DNA from: Bacteroidales bacterium UBA1064
Lineage (GTDB): Bacteria > Bacteroidota > Bacteroidia > Bacteroidales > Tenuifilaceae
Reading direction: 5' to 3'
NCBI GenBank assembly: GCA_002316235.1
Contig: DCDD01000137.1
Location: forward strand, 1 to 5,902
DNA length: 5,902 nucleotides
Positions 1-5,722 of the stretch are shown here, in pieces. A model generated the notes under the pieces. It had not been told where the DNA came from and searched no databases. It saw nothing but the letters and a program-made list of their open reading frames with translations. Made by a program: the position numbers and the translations under genes. Each line of letters starts with the position of its first letter. Position 1 is the stretch's first letter.

Positions 1-128
1 TAACAAGTAAATATTTGTCACCATTAAAACCCTGTTTCCTAAACACTTAGCCTGTTGTGGGTTTTTACCCTTAGCTTTTTAATGGGGGATTTTCTTCCCA
101 TCATCCCTTAACCTTTACCCTTGATTTT

Positions 129-187
129 AGCCCCAACGGGGCGCAATAGCTAGCAAGGGGTGAAGTCCCTTGTCAGCTTTTATTGCC
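129..187. repeat. Two-hairpin palindromic intergenic element (REP-like candidate)
   Basis: The first hairpin has the stem GCCCC (130-134) / GGGGC (138-142) closed by the three-base loop AAC. A second, larger hairpin follows directly: GCAATA (143-148) pairs with TATTGC (181-186), GCT (149-151) with AGC (175-177), and CAAGGG (154-159) with CCCTTG (167-172) around a TGAAG-containing loop. The block is GC-rich within AT-rich surroundings. From memory, similar blocks (a CCCCAACGGGG hairpin followed by a GGGGTGAAG-CCCC hairpin) are scattered between genes in Bacteroidota and some other phyla, but I cannot verify the copy number here. It could also be a structured RNA or the terminator region of an upstream transcript, although no T-run follows either hairpin. 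Confidence 0.5.
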
Positions 188-226
188 TTCCCTTCATAAG
201 CTGCCGGTGTTAATAACTAAAAATGA

Positions 227-256
227 TTGTTAATATTTAGAACATGTTTAGCTTGG
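227..256 (+). promoter_or_regulatory. Candidate Bacteroidota-type promoter for the reductase gene
   Basis: TTG at 227-229 is followed, after 19 bases, by TAGCTTGG at 249-256. This matches the Bacteroidota -33 TTG and -7 TAnnTTTG pattern with one mismatch. The predicted start would lie near 262, giving a leader of roughly 115 bases. A direct repeat, TGTTAATA, at 208-215 and 228-235 has its copies exactly 20 bases apart, and the second copy covers the -33 box. No start-site data are available; the call is by pattern only. Confidence 0.35.
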
Positions 257-260
257 CGTC

Positions 261-274
261 AAAGGTTAACCTTT
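261..274. promoter_or_regulatory. Perfect 14-bp palindrome, candidate operator
   Basis: AAAGGTTAACCTTT is a perfect palindrome with no spacer. It lies immediately downstream of the candidate -7 box, where the transcription start would be, which is a typical place for a repressor site. It does not resemble the NrdR box found before many reductase genes (consensus ACAC-w-A-t-A-T-a-T-w-GTGT), so if it is an operator the regulator is unknown. Part of the match could be chance in AT-rich DNA, but the central GG/CC pairs argue for something more. Confidence 0.35.
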
Positions 275-290
275 AATAACTTCGTACCTG

Positions 291-351
291 CTTTCCCAAA
301 TTTTCAAAAATCCGCACAATTCTTATTGTCAGGCATATGGGAAAGTTTTTT
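291..351 (+). promoter_or_regulatory. Structured leader of the reductase mRNA with T-run (attenuator-like)
   Basis: CTTTCCCA (291-298) and TGGGAAAG (338-345) are perfect 8-base complements and are followed directly by six T residues (346-351). Between them lies a second hairpin, ACAAT (316-320) / ATTGT (325-329) with a TCTT loop, extended by CC (312-313) with GG (332-333) across a small internal loop. A stem followed by a T-run 27 bases before the start codon resembles a leader terminator or ligand-controlled RNA. The 39-base interior is longer than in ordinary intrinsic terminators, so an operator pair on DNA or chance pairing remain possible. Confidence 0.35.
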
Positions 352-377
352 ATTGCGACTTATACAACCAAAATATA

Positions 378-2948
378 ATGGAGACAAAAAAAGATACCCT
401 GATGAACAATCAGGCAGAACAAATGGCAGCAACCTATAGTTTTGATGAAGCCTACGAGGCAAGTATTAAGTATTTTAAGGGTGACGAAATGGCTGCAAAG
501 GTATGGGTTAGCAAGTATGCCCTTAAGGATTCCTTTGGTAAAATTTTCGAAAAGACACCCGACGACATGCATCGTAGAATTGCCCGTGAGTTGGCAAGAA
601 TCGAGGCAAGATACCCAAACCCGATGGGGGAGGAAGCGCTCTACGAGCTGCTAAAAGATTTTCGGTACATAGTACCCCAGGGAGGGCCAATGACCGGCAT
701 AGGCAATAAGTATCAAATTGCCTCGCTTTCTAACTGCTTTGTAATAGGGAATAGCGGTAATGCCGATTCGTATGGGGGAATTATGAAAATTGATGAGGAG
801 CAGGTGCAGCTTATGAAGCGCAGGGGAGGTGTAGGCCACGACCTTTCCCACATCCGACCAAAAGGAAGCCCTGTGCTTAACAGTGCGCTAACCTCTACAG
901 GTATTGTGCCCTTCATGGAGCGCTACTCAAACTCCACGCGCGAGGTGGCTCAGGACGGGCGGCGCGGAGCTCTAATGCTAAGCATCTCCATAAAACATCC
1001 TGATTCCGAAAAATTTATAGATGCCAAGATGGAGCCCGGGAAAATTACGGGTGCTAACGTGTCGGTTAAAATTGACGATGAGTTTATGCGGGCAGCTATT
1101 GAGGGTAAACCTTACATTCAACAGTACCCCGTTGACTCACCTAAGCCAAAGTACCGCCAGGAAATTGATGCTGCATCCCTGTGGAAAAAGGTGATACACA
1201 ACGCATGGCAATCAGCTGAACCGGGGGTTCTATTCTGGGATACCATTATTCGCGAATCGGTTCCCGACAGCTATGCCGATTTAGGTTATCGAACCGTATC
1301 AACCAATCCCTGTGGCGAGATTCCCCTCTGCCCTTACGATAGCTGCCGGTTGCTGGCAATCAACCTTTATAGCTATGTTGAAAATCCCTTTACCCCTAAG
1401 GCAAAATTTAACTTCGACCTGTTCAAAAGGCATGCCCATGCAGCCCAACGCATCATGGACGACATCATTGACCTGGAGCTGGAAAAGATTGATGCCATTC
1501 TCGATAAAATTAACTCCGACCCCGAAGAAGAAGAAATTAAGGCTGTTGAACGGAACCTCTGGCAGAAAATTAGGCGCAAGACAATTGAGGGAAGGCGAAC
1601 TGGAATTGGTATTACGGCCGAAGGAGATATGCTGGCTGCACTAAACTTGCGCTACGGCTCCGATAATGCAGTTGATTTTGCTGTTGAAGTTCAACGTGTG
1701 CTAGCTGTTGAGGCATACCGTTCGTCTGTAAACCTGGCTAAGGATAGGGGAGCATTCCCTATTTATAACGCCCAGCGTGAAACCAACAACCCTTTTATTA
1801 AGCGTATTAAGGCCGAAGATGAGCAGCTTTATAGCGAAATGGTTACCTATGGCAGGAGAAATATTGCCCTGCTCACCATTGCACCTACCGGCACAACCAG
1901 CCTTATGACCCAAACAACCTCTGGAATAGAGCCGGTATTTCTGCCCTACTACAGACGACGCCGGAAGGTGAACCCCAACGATAAAAATGTTAAAATAACC
2001 TTTGTTGATGGGGTGGGGGATTCATGGGAGGAATTTAACGTGTTCCATCATAAATTTCTTACATGGCTGGAGGTAAACGGCTACAACACCGATGAGGTTA
2101 AAGGTTACAGCGACGACAAGCTTCAGGAACTTGTTAAACTATCACCCTACTATGGCGCTACTTCTGGAGATGTGGATTGGGTAAGCAAGGTTAAAATGCA
2201 GGGGATGATACAGAAATGGGTTGACCACTCCATTAGCGTAACCGTCAACCTGCCCGAGAATGCCACCGAAGAGCTGGTGGCCAAAGTTTACCAAACTGCT
2301 TGGGAAAGCGGTTGCAAGGGTTGCACTGTCTATCGTGAGGGATCGCGTGAGGGCGTTCTGATTGCCGATAGAAAGGATGCCGAAGGGGATTCAAAAGATA
2401 CCTTCCCTGCTAAAAGGCCACCCGTGCTCGACTGCGATGTAATTAGATTCAAAAATAACCGTGAGGACTGGGTGGCATTTGTTGGCTTGTATGACAACCG
2501 CCCCTACGAGATTTTTACCGGTTTAACCGAGGATGACGTTCTCCCAATCCCCAAATCGGTGATCAAAGGGAAAATTATCAAGATAAAGGATGAGAATGGA
2601 AGCCGGTACGACTTTCAGTATGTTGATAAGTATGGCTATACCAATACGATTGGCGGCCTGTCGCACATGTTCAACAAGGAGTACTGGAACTATGCCAAGT
2701 TGATTTCAGGTGTGCTGCGCAACGGAATGCCCATTCCCGATGTGGTTAATCTTGTGTCGTCGCTGCGGCTGGATAGCGAAACAATTAACACATGGAAGGC
2801 AGGAGTGGAGAGAGCCCTACGTCGCTACATTCCTGATGGCACCAAGGCCAAACCCGGCAAAAAATGCCCCGAGTGCGGTTCCGAATCGCTGGTTTACCAG
2901 GAGGGATGTTTGACATGTCAAAGTTGTGGGTATTCCAAATGCGGCTAA
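378..2948 (+). CDS. nrdJ: Adenosylcobalamin-dependent (class II) ribonucleoside-diphosphate reductase
   Basis: This 856-residue cytoplasmic enzyme reduces ribonucleotides to deoxyribonucleotides using a thiyl radical generated from adenosylcobalamin, so it needs no oxygen. The signature NPCGEIPL places the radical cysteine at C312. The redox pair is C120 (SNCFV) and C323, eleven residues after C312, the spacing known for class II enzymes. APTGTTSL (residues 502-509) and SVTVNLP (620-626) are further conserved active-site segments. There is no N-terminal ATP-cone: the catalytic region begins almost at once. Residues about 685-815 form a C-terminal extension of the TSCPD type, and the tail carries six cysteines (830, 833, 844, 847, 850, 855), ending CGYSKCG, which probably relay reducing power from thioredoxin. 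The ATG at 378 fits the family; M9 at 402 is an alternative. No Shine-Dalgarno sequence is seen. The gene stands alone and has its own terminator. Length and motifs look complete. Confidence 0.95.
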   Translation: METKKDTLMNNQAEQMAATYSFDEAYEASIKYFKGDEMAAKVWVSKYALKDSFGKIFEKTPDDMHRRIARELARIEARYPNPMGEEALYELLKDFRYIVPQGGPMTGIGNKYQIASLSNCFVIGNSGNADSYGGIMKIDEEQVQLMKRRGGVGHDLSHIRPKGSPVLNSALTSTGIVPFMERYSNSTREVAQDGRRGALMLSISIKHPDSEKFIDAKMEPGKITGANVSVKIDDEFMRAAIEGKPYIQQYPVDSPKPKYRQEIDAASLWKKVIHNAWQSAEPGVLFWDTIIRESVPDSYADLGYRTVSTNPCGEIPLCPYDSCRLLAINLYSYVENPFTPKAKFNFDLFKRHAHAAQRIMDDIIDLELEKIDAILDKINSDPEEEEIKAVERNLWQKIRRKTIEGRRTGIGITAEGDMLAALNLRYGSDNAVDFAVEVQRVLAVEAYRSSVNLAKDRGAFPIYNAQRETNNPFIKRIKAEDEQLYSEMVTYGRRNIALLTIAPTGTTSLMTQTTSGIEPVFLPYYRRRRKVNPNDKNVKITFVDGVGDSWEEFNVFHHKFLTWLEVNGYNTDEVKGYSDDKLQELVKLSPYYGATSGDVDWVSKVKMQGMIQKWVDHSISVTVNLPENATEELVAKVYQTAWESGCKGCTVYREGSREGVLIADRKDAEGDSKDTFPAKRPPVLDCDVIRFKNNREDWVAFVGLYDNRPYEIFTGLTEDDVLPIPKSVIKGKIIKIKDENGSRYDFQYVDKYGYTNTIGGLSHMFNKEYWNYAKLISGVLRNGMPIPDVVNLVSSLRLDSETINTWKAGVERALRRYIPDGTKAKPGKKCPECGSESLVYQEGCLTCQSCGYSKCG

Positions 2949-2977
2949 GTTGTCACGTGTAGCTATTTCAGCTCGTG

Positions 2978-3009
2978 TTCCCCTTGCTAGTGTGCAGGGG
3001 GAAATTTTT
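2978..3009 (+). terminator. Intrinsic terminator of the reductase gene
   Basis: TTCCCCTTGC (2978-2987) pairs with GCAGGGGGAA (2994-3003) through ten base pairs, one of them G-T, around a six-base loop. One A and five T residues follow (3005-3009). It begins about 30 bases after the reductase stop. The T-run serves only the plus strand. Read from the other side the stem is followed by CACGAG, so it is a poor terminator for the convergent gene, whose stop codon (3008-3010) overlaps the T-run. Confidence 0.8.
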
Positions 3010-3514
3010 ATATGGTGATAAGCTCGTAGGGGTTACCTGTCCATGCCAGAAAGATAAAAAAATCCCTTGTTGGGATTACCAGGGAGGCGGTGTTTAGGTT
3101 AGGGTGAAAGCTGAGGTGGTGAGTCTGGCACAGCTGAGAATCAATAAACACCTGCACATGGTGTGAGGTGTCGTGGAGTAGTCCGAAAGGTGAAACCGAG
3201 CCTGGAGTTAGCCCTAGGTATTTGAGTAAGCGTTGGGGTGATGCAAACGTTAGTTTTCCTTGATTTAGCACCCTTTCGAGCTGGTGAATGTTAAGAACTT
3301 GTGTGTATTCAAGGATTACCAGGTAGTGCCTATCGCCCTTATGATTCCGAAGAAATAGGTTTTTACAATGGGTGGAATCAATACCCTTCCAGTATTTTGT
3401 TGCCTCCTCAACGGTTGGCACCGGAGGGTGCTCATAGTAATCAAAAGAAATGTTAAGCCTTTGCAGGGTTTCGTATACAAGCGGATCGCCTCGAAGCTGC
3501 ATGCACGATGTCAT
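3008..3514 (-). CDS. Prolyl-tRNA editing protein, YbaK/ProXp-ala (PrdX-like) family
   Basis: This 168-residue protein resembles the free-standing editing domains related to the INS domain of prolyl-tRNA synthetase. These hydrolyse mischarged Ala-tRNA(Pro), or related mischarged tRNAs, in the cytoplasm. Visible family landmarks are an N-terminal helix leading into EHPPVPTVEEA (28-38), the KNLFLRN strand with conserved K51, the GSVSPFG loop (105-111; G-x-x-x-P-x-G type) and FHPNLNTASLVI (136-147). The length is normal for the family, and it is a single domain without synthetase parts. The start at 3514 is preceded by AGAAGG about ten bases upstream, one of the few Shine-Dalgarno-like sequences in the window; M5 is an alternative. 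The gene lies 14 bases after the pRiA4b ORF-3-like gene and is probably cotranscribed with it. Motifs do not separate Ala-tRNA(Pro) from other editing specificities, so the substrate is inferred. Confidence 0.85.
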   Translation of the reverse strand: MTSCMQLRGDPLVYETLQRLNISFDYYEHPPVPTVEEATKYWKGIDSTHCKNLFLRNHKGDRHYLVILEYTQVLNIHQLERVLNQGKLTFASPQRLLKYLGLTPGSVSPFGLLHDTSHHVQVFIDSQLCQTHHLSFHPNLNTASLVIPTRDFFIFLAWTGNPYELITI

Positions 3515-3528
3515 TGGTGGTGGACCTT

Positions 3529-4050
3529 CTAAATTATAATATTCTGCAGCCTGCTATTGATCGCCTCCATGTTAAAGGTTTCGGGATTGTAGTCCTCGCC
3601 AAGCCATTCGGCAATTAATGGGTACCGCCATTCCTTGTTCTGGTGCAATTGAAGCATATCCAGGGTATCGGTGTAGCAAACAATACCTCCCGATTCTTCA
3701 GGAGGGGAGTTTCTTCGACCATCGGTGCATATCGGAGTAAAATTTTCGTCCATGATGTCCCGGGCTTCCAGCACTTCTATTCTGACCCCCCACGAATCGG
3801 CATAATCGTACACATAGGTAATACTTCCGCTTGTAGTAATAATGCTGCCAATCAGAATACCTTTCTTGTCCTTAATGATGTTGCCAGTTGAATCCTTAAA
3901 GTAGTGCGAGTGCAGGTTGCTCCATTCAAATGTTGCCTGTATGATTTCGTGCATCACCTCCAGGCTTGTTTGGCTTTTTACCTGAATGTCCCTGTAAATG
4001 GCAGGATTGGAGTTGTCAATGGTTAATCGAATATAAAGTATTGTATTCAT
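3529..4050 (-). CDS. Plasmid pRiA4b ORF-3-like family protein
   Basis: This 173-residue protein shows the pattern of the pRiA4b ORF-3 / IS1096 passenger-like family, whose biochemical role is unknown. Recognisable segments, counted from the ATG at 4050, are the N-terminal strand NTILYIRLTI followed by NPAIYRDIQV (15-24), HEIIQATFEWSNLHSHYF (34-51), YVYDYADSWGVRIEVLE (79-95), the loop PICTDGRRNSPPEESGG (106-122) and the C-terminal EWLGEDYNPETF (148-159). The usual YDYGDxWxH segment reads YDYADSWGV, and the usual GGxxGY reads GGIVCY, so it is a somewhat divergent member. I chose the ATG at 4050 over the in-frame ATG at 4068 because the family fold begins there and the extra MIYYPD has no counterpart. 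No transposase is nearby, so this appears to be a resident chromosomal copy. It is the first gene of a probable two-gene unit with the tRNA editing gene. Confidence 0.8.
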   Translation of the reverse strand: MNTILYIRLTIDNSNPAIYRDIQVKSQTSLEVMHEIIQATFEWSNLHSHYFKDSTGNIIKDKKGILIGSIITTSGSITYVYDYADSWGVRIEVLEARDIMDENFTPICTDGRRNSPPEESGGIVCYTDTLDMLQLHQNKEWRYPLIAEWLGEDYNPETFNMEAINSRLQNIII

Positions 4051-4084
4051 ATCGGGGTAGTAAATCATTTATTCAGCATTCTTC

Positions 4085-4116
4085 CAAAAATGTCTTTTAT
4101 ATAGATACCCAGCAAA
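4085..4116 (-). promoter_or_regulatory. Candidate promoter for the pRiA4b ORF-3-like / tRNA editing unit
   Basis: Read on the minus strand, TTTG (4116-4113) is followed after 20 bases by CATTTTTG (4092-4085). This is a one-mismatch version of the Bacteroidota -7 element TAnnTTTG. Transcription would start near 4079, leaving only about 10 bases before the ATG at 4068 but nearly 30 before the ATG at 4050, which agrees with the start chosen for the gene. Pattern match only. Confidence 0.3.
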
Positions 4117-4310
4117 GTAAACTAAAAGTAAGAATATTTTCAGGAAAAATTGTAGGGGTGATTAAAACCTGTTCAAGGGCTGAAAAATAATCAGGTTTTG
4201 ATTTATTAGTCGAAGGCCTTCTTGTATTGTTGTTCATACTATTGCGGGTAGCAGTAACGCTTAGGAGTTTTTACAAGATGGTTTGATTGGTGGGAATTAA
4301 AACGAAAACA

Positions 4311-4328
4311 TCCATATTTCGCTATGGA
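4311..4328 (-). terminator. Possible weak terminator of the SiaB-SiaC-SiaC unit
   Basis: On the minus strand the perfect six-base stem TCCATA / TATGGA encloses the loop GCGAAA and is followed by the T-rich sequence TGTTTTCGTTTT. It begins about 14 bases after the stop codon of the last gene in the unit. The stem is short and AT-rich, so termination would be weak, but the position and the T-rich trail fit. Confidence 0.35.
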
Positions 4329-4342
4329 GTAGATAGATTAAC

Positions 4343-4744
4343 CTACACCTCAATAAAATCAAATGGAACTTGAGCCATATCCGAGAGATCTTCACCAGCC
4401 TCACGGAGTTCGGAGTCATCTTTACTGTAGTGCCATTTAATGGTGAGATTGATGCCCTTCTTTTGAACTTCATCAAGGAGCATTACGATATCGTAAAGAA
4501 ATTTTGCCGATGAGGAGTTGAAATAAATAAGGTTGAAGTTGAAAATAATGGGGCTTATTGGTTTCCCTTCTGATTGCTCGTGGAGAAGCTGATCCCTGAA
4601 TAATTCAAGCCATGATATAATTGGTGCATAGAAGTCCCTGACGTTTTCGGGACGTGAATATCCCGAAATGATGAATACCCCCTTATCCATATCAAAGCTA
4701 ACATGGGGTGAAATAGTAGTGGGTTCAATGGTAAGAGAGTTCAT
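4343..4744 (-). CDS. SiaC-like regulatory phosphoprotein (DUF1987), second paralogue
   Basis: This 133-residue soluble protein belongs to the SiaC/DUF1987 family of small STAS-like switch proteins, which are phosphorylated by a SiaB kinase. Family landmarks are LTIEPTTISPHVSFD at the N-terminus, SGYSRPENVRDFYAPIISWL (27-46), YFNSSSAKFL (74-83) and a C-terminal WHYSKDDSELREAGEDLSDM (104-123) followed by PFDFI. The residue after N76 is S77, where Pseudomonas SiaC, as I recall it, carries the phosphorylated threonine T68. By eye about 50 of roughly 132 positions (near 38%) match the neighbouring paralogue, with the middle stretch (residues 48-72) most diverged. The gene starts with ATG 41 bases after the first paralogue, in an AT-rich spacer with no clear Shine-Dalgarno sequence, and is the last gene of the unit. 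Its output partner is unknown. Confidence 0.85.
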   Translation of the reverse strand: MNSLTIEPTTISPHVSFDMDKGVFIISGYSRPENVRDFYAPIISWLELFRDQLLHEQSEGKPISPIIFNFNLIYFNSSSAKFLYDIVMLLDEVQKKGINLTIKWHYSKDDSELREAGEDLSDMAQVPFDFIEV

Positions 4745-4785
4745 GAATAAACCTGTTTTTAAAAGATTTGGTTTTTAATAAGAAG

Positions 4786-5196
4786 CTATTGGGTTGGGGT
4801 TATTGGGATATAGTTGAAGGGAAAGTTTATCATTTCGGAAATTTCTTCGCCCGATTCAAGGATTTCGTCATCGTCCTCGTCGTAGAACCAGTTTATCTCG
4901 ACCGTATTTCCCTTTGAATGGAACTTCATGAATTTCATCAGCAGGTCGAGCAAGTACTTGGAGGTTGCAGAGTTAAAATAGGTCATTTTAAGATTAAGAA
5001 CCATGTTGCTTTTGCTATACTCGGTGTTCTTGTTTAGTACATTCTCCTCGTATTCATCGAGCCATCTAAGTATAGGCTTGTAAAAGTCAACTGTATTTTC
5101 GGGCCTTGAAAACCCTGAGATCTCAAATACGGTGTTGCCAGGGTCAAAAAAGACTCTGGGTGTAAACTCGCTGGGTTCTATGTATAGTGGTTCCAT
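4786..5196 (-). CDS. SiaC-like regulatory phosphoprotein (DUF1987), first paralogue
   Basis: This is a 136-residue member of the same SiaC/DUF1987 family, lying directly after the kinase gene. The N-terminus LYIEPSEFTPRVFFD, the block SGFSRPENTVDFYKPILRWL (27-46), YFNSATSKYL (73-82) and the acidic WFYDEDDDEILESGEEISEM (103-122) align with the second paralogue. S76 is the expected phosphorylation position, and T78 and S79 follow it. The ATG at 5196 is preferred: from there the first residues match the paralogue without gaps. An in-frame TTG at 5229 would add 11 residues and overlap the kinase gene by 20 bases, but it has no support from the paralogue. With the ATG start the gene follows the kinase stop by 13 bases, so the two are almost surely cotranscribed. 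This copy is the more acidic near its C-terminus (four aspartates and two glutamates in YDEDDDE). Confidence 0.87.
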   Translation of the reverse strand: MEPLYIEPSEFTPRVFFDPGNTVFEISGFSRPENTVDFYKPILRWLDEYEENVLNKNTEYSKSNMVLNLKMTYFNSATSKYLLDLLMKFMKFHSKGNTVEINWFYDEDDDEILESGEEISEMINFPFNYIPITPTQ

Positions 5197-5209
5197 AGTT
5201 TTTTTCGAA

Positions 5210-5722
5210 TTATTCCGTGTAATGTGCAACCTTTATACCCAGTGTAAAATAGGCATGCTGCCCGTCAATTTCAGTAAAAGTAAAGTTTAGCTTGTTTTCA
5301 GTAACCTTGGCAATGTTGATGATGCCCAGCCCGGCGCCACCCTTTTGTGAAACATTACCGTTAAGGATAATTTGCTTGTAGAACTCTTTTAGCCCGTTTT
5401 TGTCGAGCTGGTTGACCCTCGCCAGCCTGTCCTCAAGCATCGGTATTTTAGTTTTGAGCAGCGGGTTCGAAACGCTTAGGTATATGTACTTGTCGTCCAA
5501 CGAGAGGGTAAACTTTGGGAAATGCCCTGCATCTTCGGGAATAGGGTCCTGGTGCTTGTACACGTTTTCTAAACTTTCCACCATGGCTGCATAAACCTTC
5601 TTTTTTACGGTAATGCCAAAATTGTACCCTTCCAGGATGGCTGTCATCTTATTGAGCAAGAATCCAATTTCCTCGTAGGAAAGTGGCCCATTATGGCTGA
5701 TGAGTACTTCGCTATTTTTCAC
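5210..5722 (-). CDS. SiaB-like protein kinase (GHKL-type ATPase fold)
   Basis: This 170-residue cytoplasmic protein resembles the SiaB family (DUF6272), small Ser/Thr kinases with a histidine-kinase/GyrB-type ATPase fold that phosphorylate SiaC partners. AAMVESLENVYKH (45-57) is the N-box, with E49, E52 and N53 as likely Mg-ATP ligands. SLDDKYIYLSVSNPL (74-88) is the central strand pair, and KGGAGLGIINIAK (127-139) is the glycine-rich ATP lid. No membrane segment, sensor or receiver domain is present, so the input must come from other proteins. The start is GTG at 5722; an in-frame TAG four codons upstream (5732-5734) rules out a longer protein, and the next methionine (M26) would remove part of the fold. 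It is the first gene of the unit with the two SiaC-like genes. In P. aeruginosa the same pair works with phosphatase SiaA and cyclase SiaD, neither of which is in the window. Confidence 0.85.
   Translation of the reverse strand: MKNSEVLISHNGPLSYEEIGFLLNKMTAILEGYNFGITVKKKVYAAMVESLENVYKHQDPIPEDAGHFPKFTLSLDDKYIYLSVSNPLLKTKIPMLEDRLARVNQLDKNGLKEFYKQIILNGNVSQKGGAGLGIINIAKVTENKLNFTFTEIDGQHAYFTLGIKVAHYTE

Larger units (their letters stand above)
1..377. other. Gene-free upstream region of the class II ribonucleotide reductase gene
   Basis: No convincing coding region is visible on either strand before the reductase start. The stretch is AT-rich and unusually full of inverted repeats, with separate entries for the better ones: a double hairpin, a candidate promoter, a 14-bp palindrome and a long-range stem. 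Positions 1-120 show only weak short hairpins (59-70 and 82-101) and a 9-base direct repeat, TTTACCCTT, at 64-72 and 114-122. I could not identify an upstream gene end. I saw no recognisable cobalamin-riboswitch B12 box. Confidence 0.6.
4069..4342. other. Gene-free gap between two minus-strand units
   Basis: This AT-rich gap separates the start of the pRiA4b ORF-3-like gene from the end of the second SiaC-like gene. It carries a candidate promoter near its left end and a small hairpin near its right end, both listed separately. I found no convincing small gene, RNA gene or repeat in the middle part (about 4120-4310). Confidence 0.6.

Noticed and set aside
59..101. Small hairpins GGGT/ACCC (59-70) and ATGGG/CCCAT (82-101) as terminators of an upstream gene
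   Set aside because: The stems are only four to five pairs and the following T-run is interrupted or absent; no upstream gene end is identifiable.
314..330. NrdR-type box around ACAAT-TCTT-ATTGT
   Set aside because: The half-sites and spacing do not match the NrdR consensus in register; the repeat is better explained as the inner hairpin of the leader structure.
1..377. Cobalamin riboswitch before the B12-dependent reductase gene
   Set aside because: I looked for the B12 box (GCCACTG-like) and the usual surrounding helices and found none; the inverted repeats here have a different layout.
360..572. Minus-strand open frame across the reductase start
   Set aside because: It is antisense to the conserved N-terminus of the reductase and has no supporting motif.
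1312..1644. Open frame on the plus strand inside the reductase gene
   Set aside because: It lies in another frame of a clear, conserved gene and encodes a protein without recognisable features.
2978..3009. Bidirectional terminator serving both convergent genes
   Set aside because: On the minus strand the stem is not followed by a T-run, so only the plus-strand gene is well served.
3643..3891. Plus-strand open frame opposite the pRiA4b ORF-3-like gene
   Set aside because: It is antisense to a gene with clear family motifs and shows none of its own.
3529..4050. Insertion sequence remnant, because the family is also named after an IS1096 passenger gene
   Set aside because: No transposase fragment, terminal inverted repeats or target duplication are visible; the family is common as ordinary chromosomal genes.
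3966..4190. Plus-strand open frame running from the ORF-3-like gene into the gap
   Set aside because: Half lies antisense to a real gene, composition is not protein-like, and no promoter or start signal is visible.
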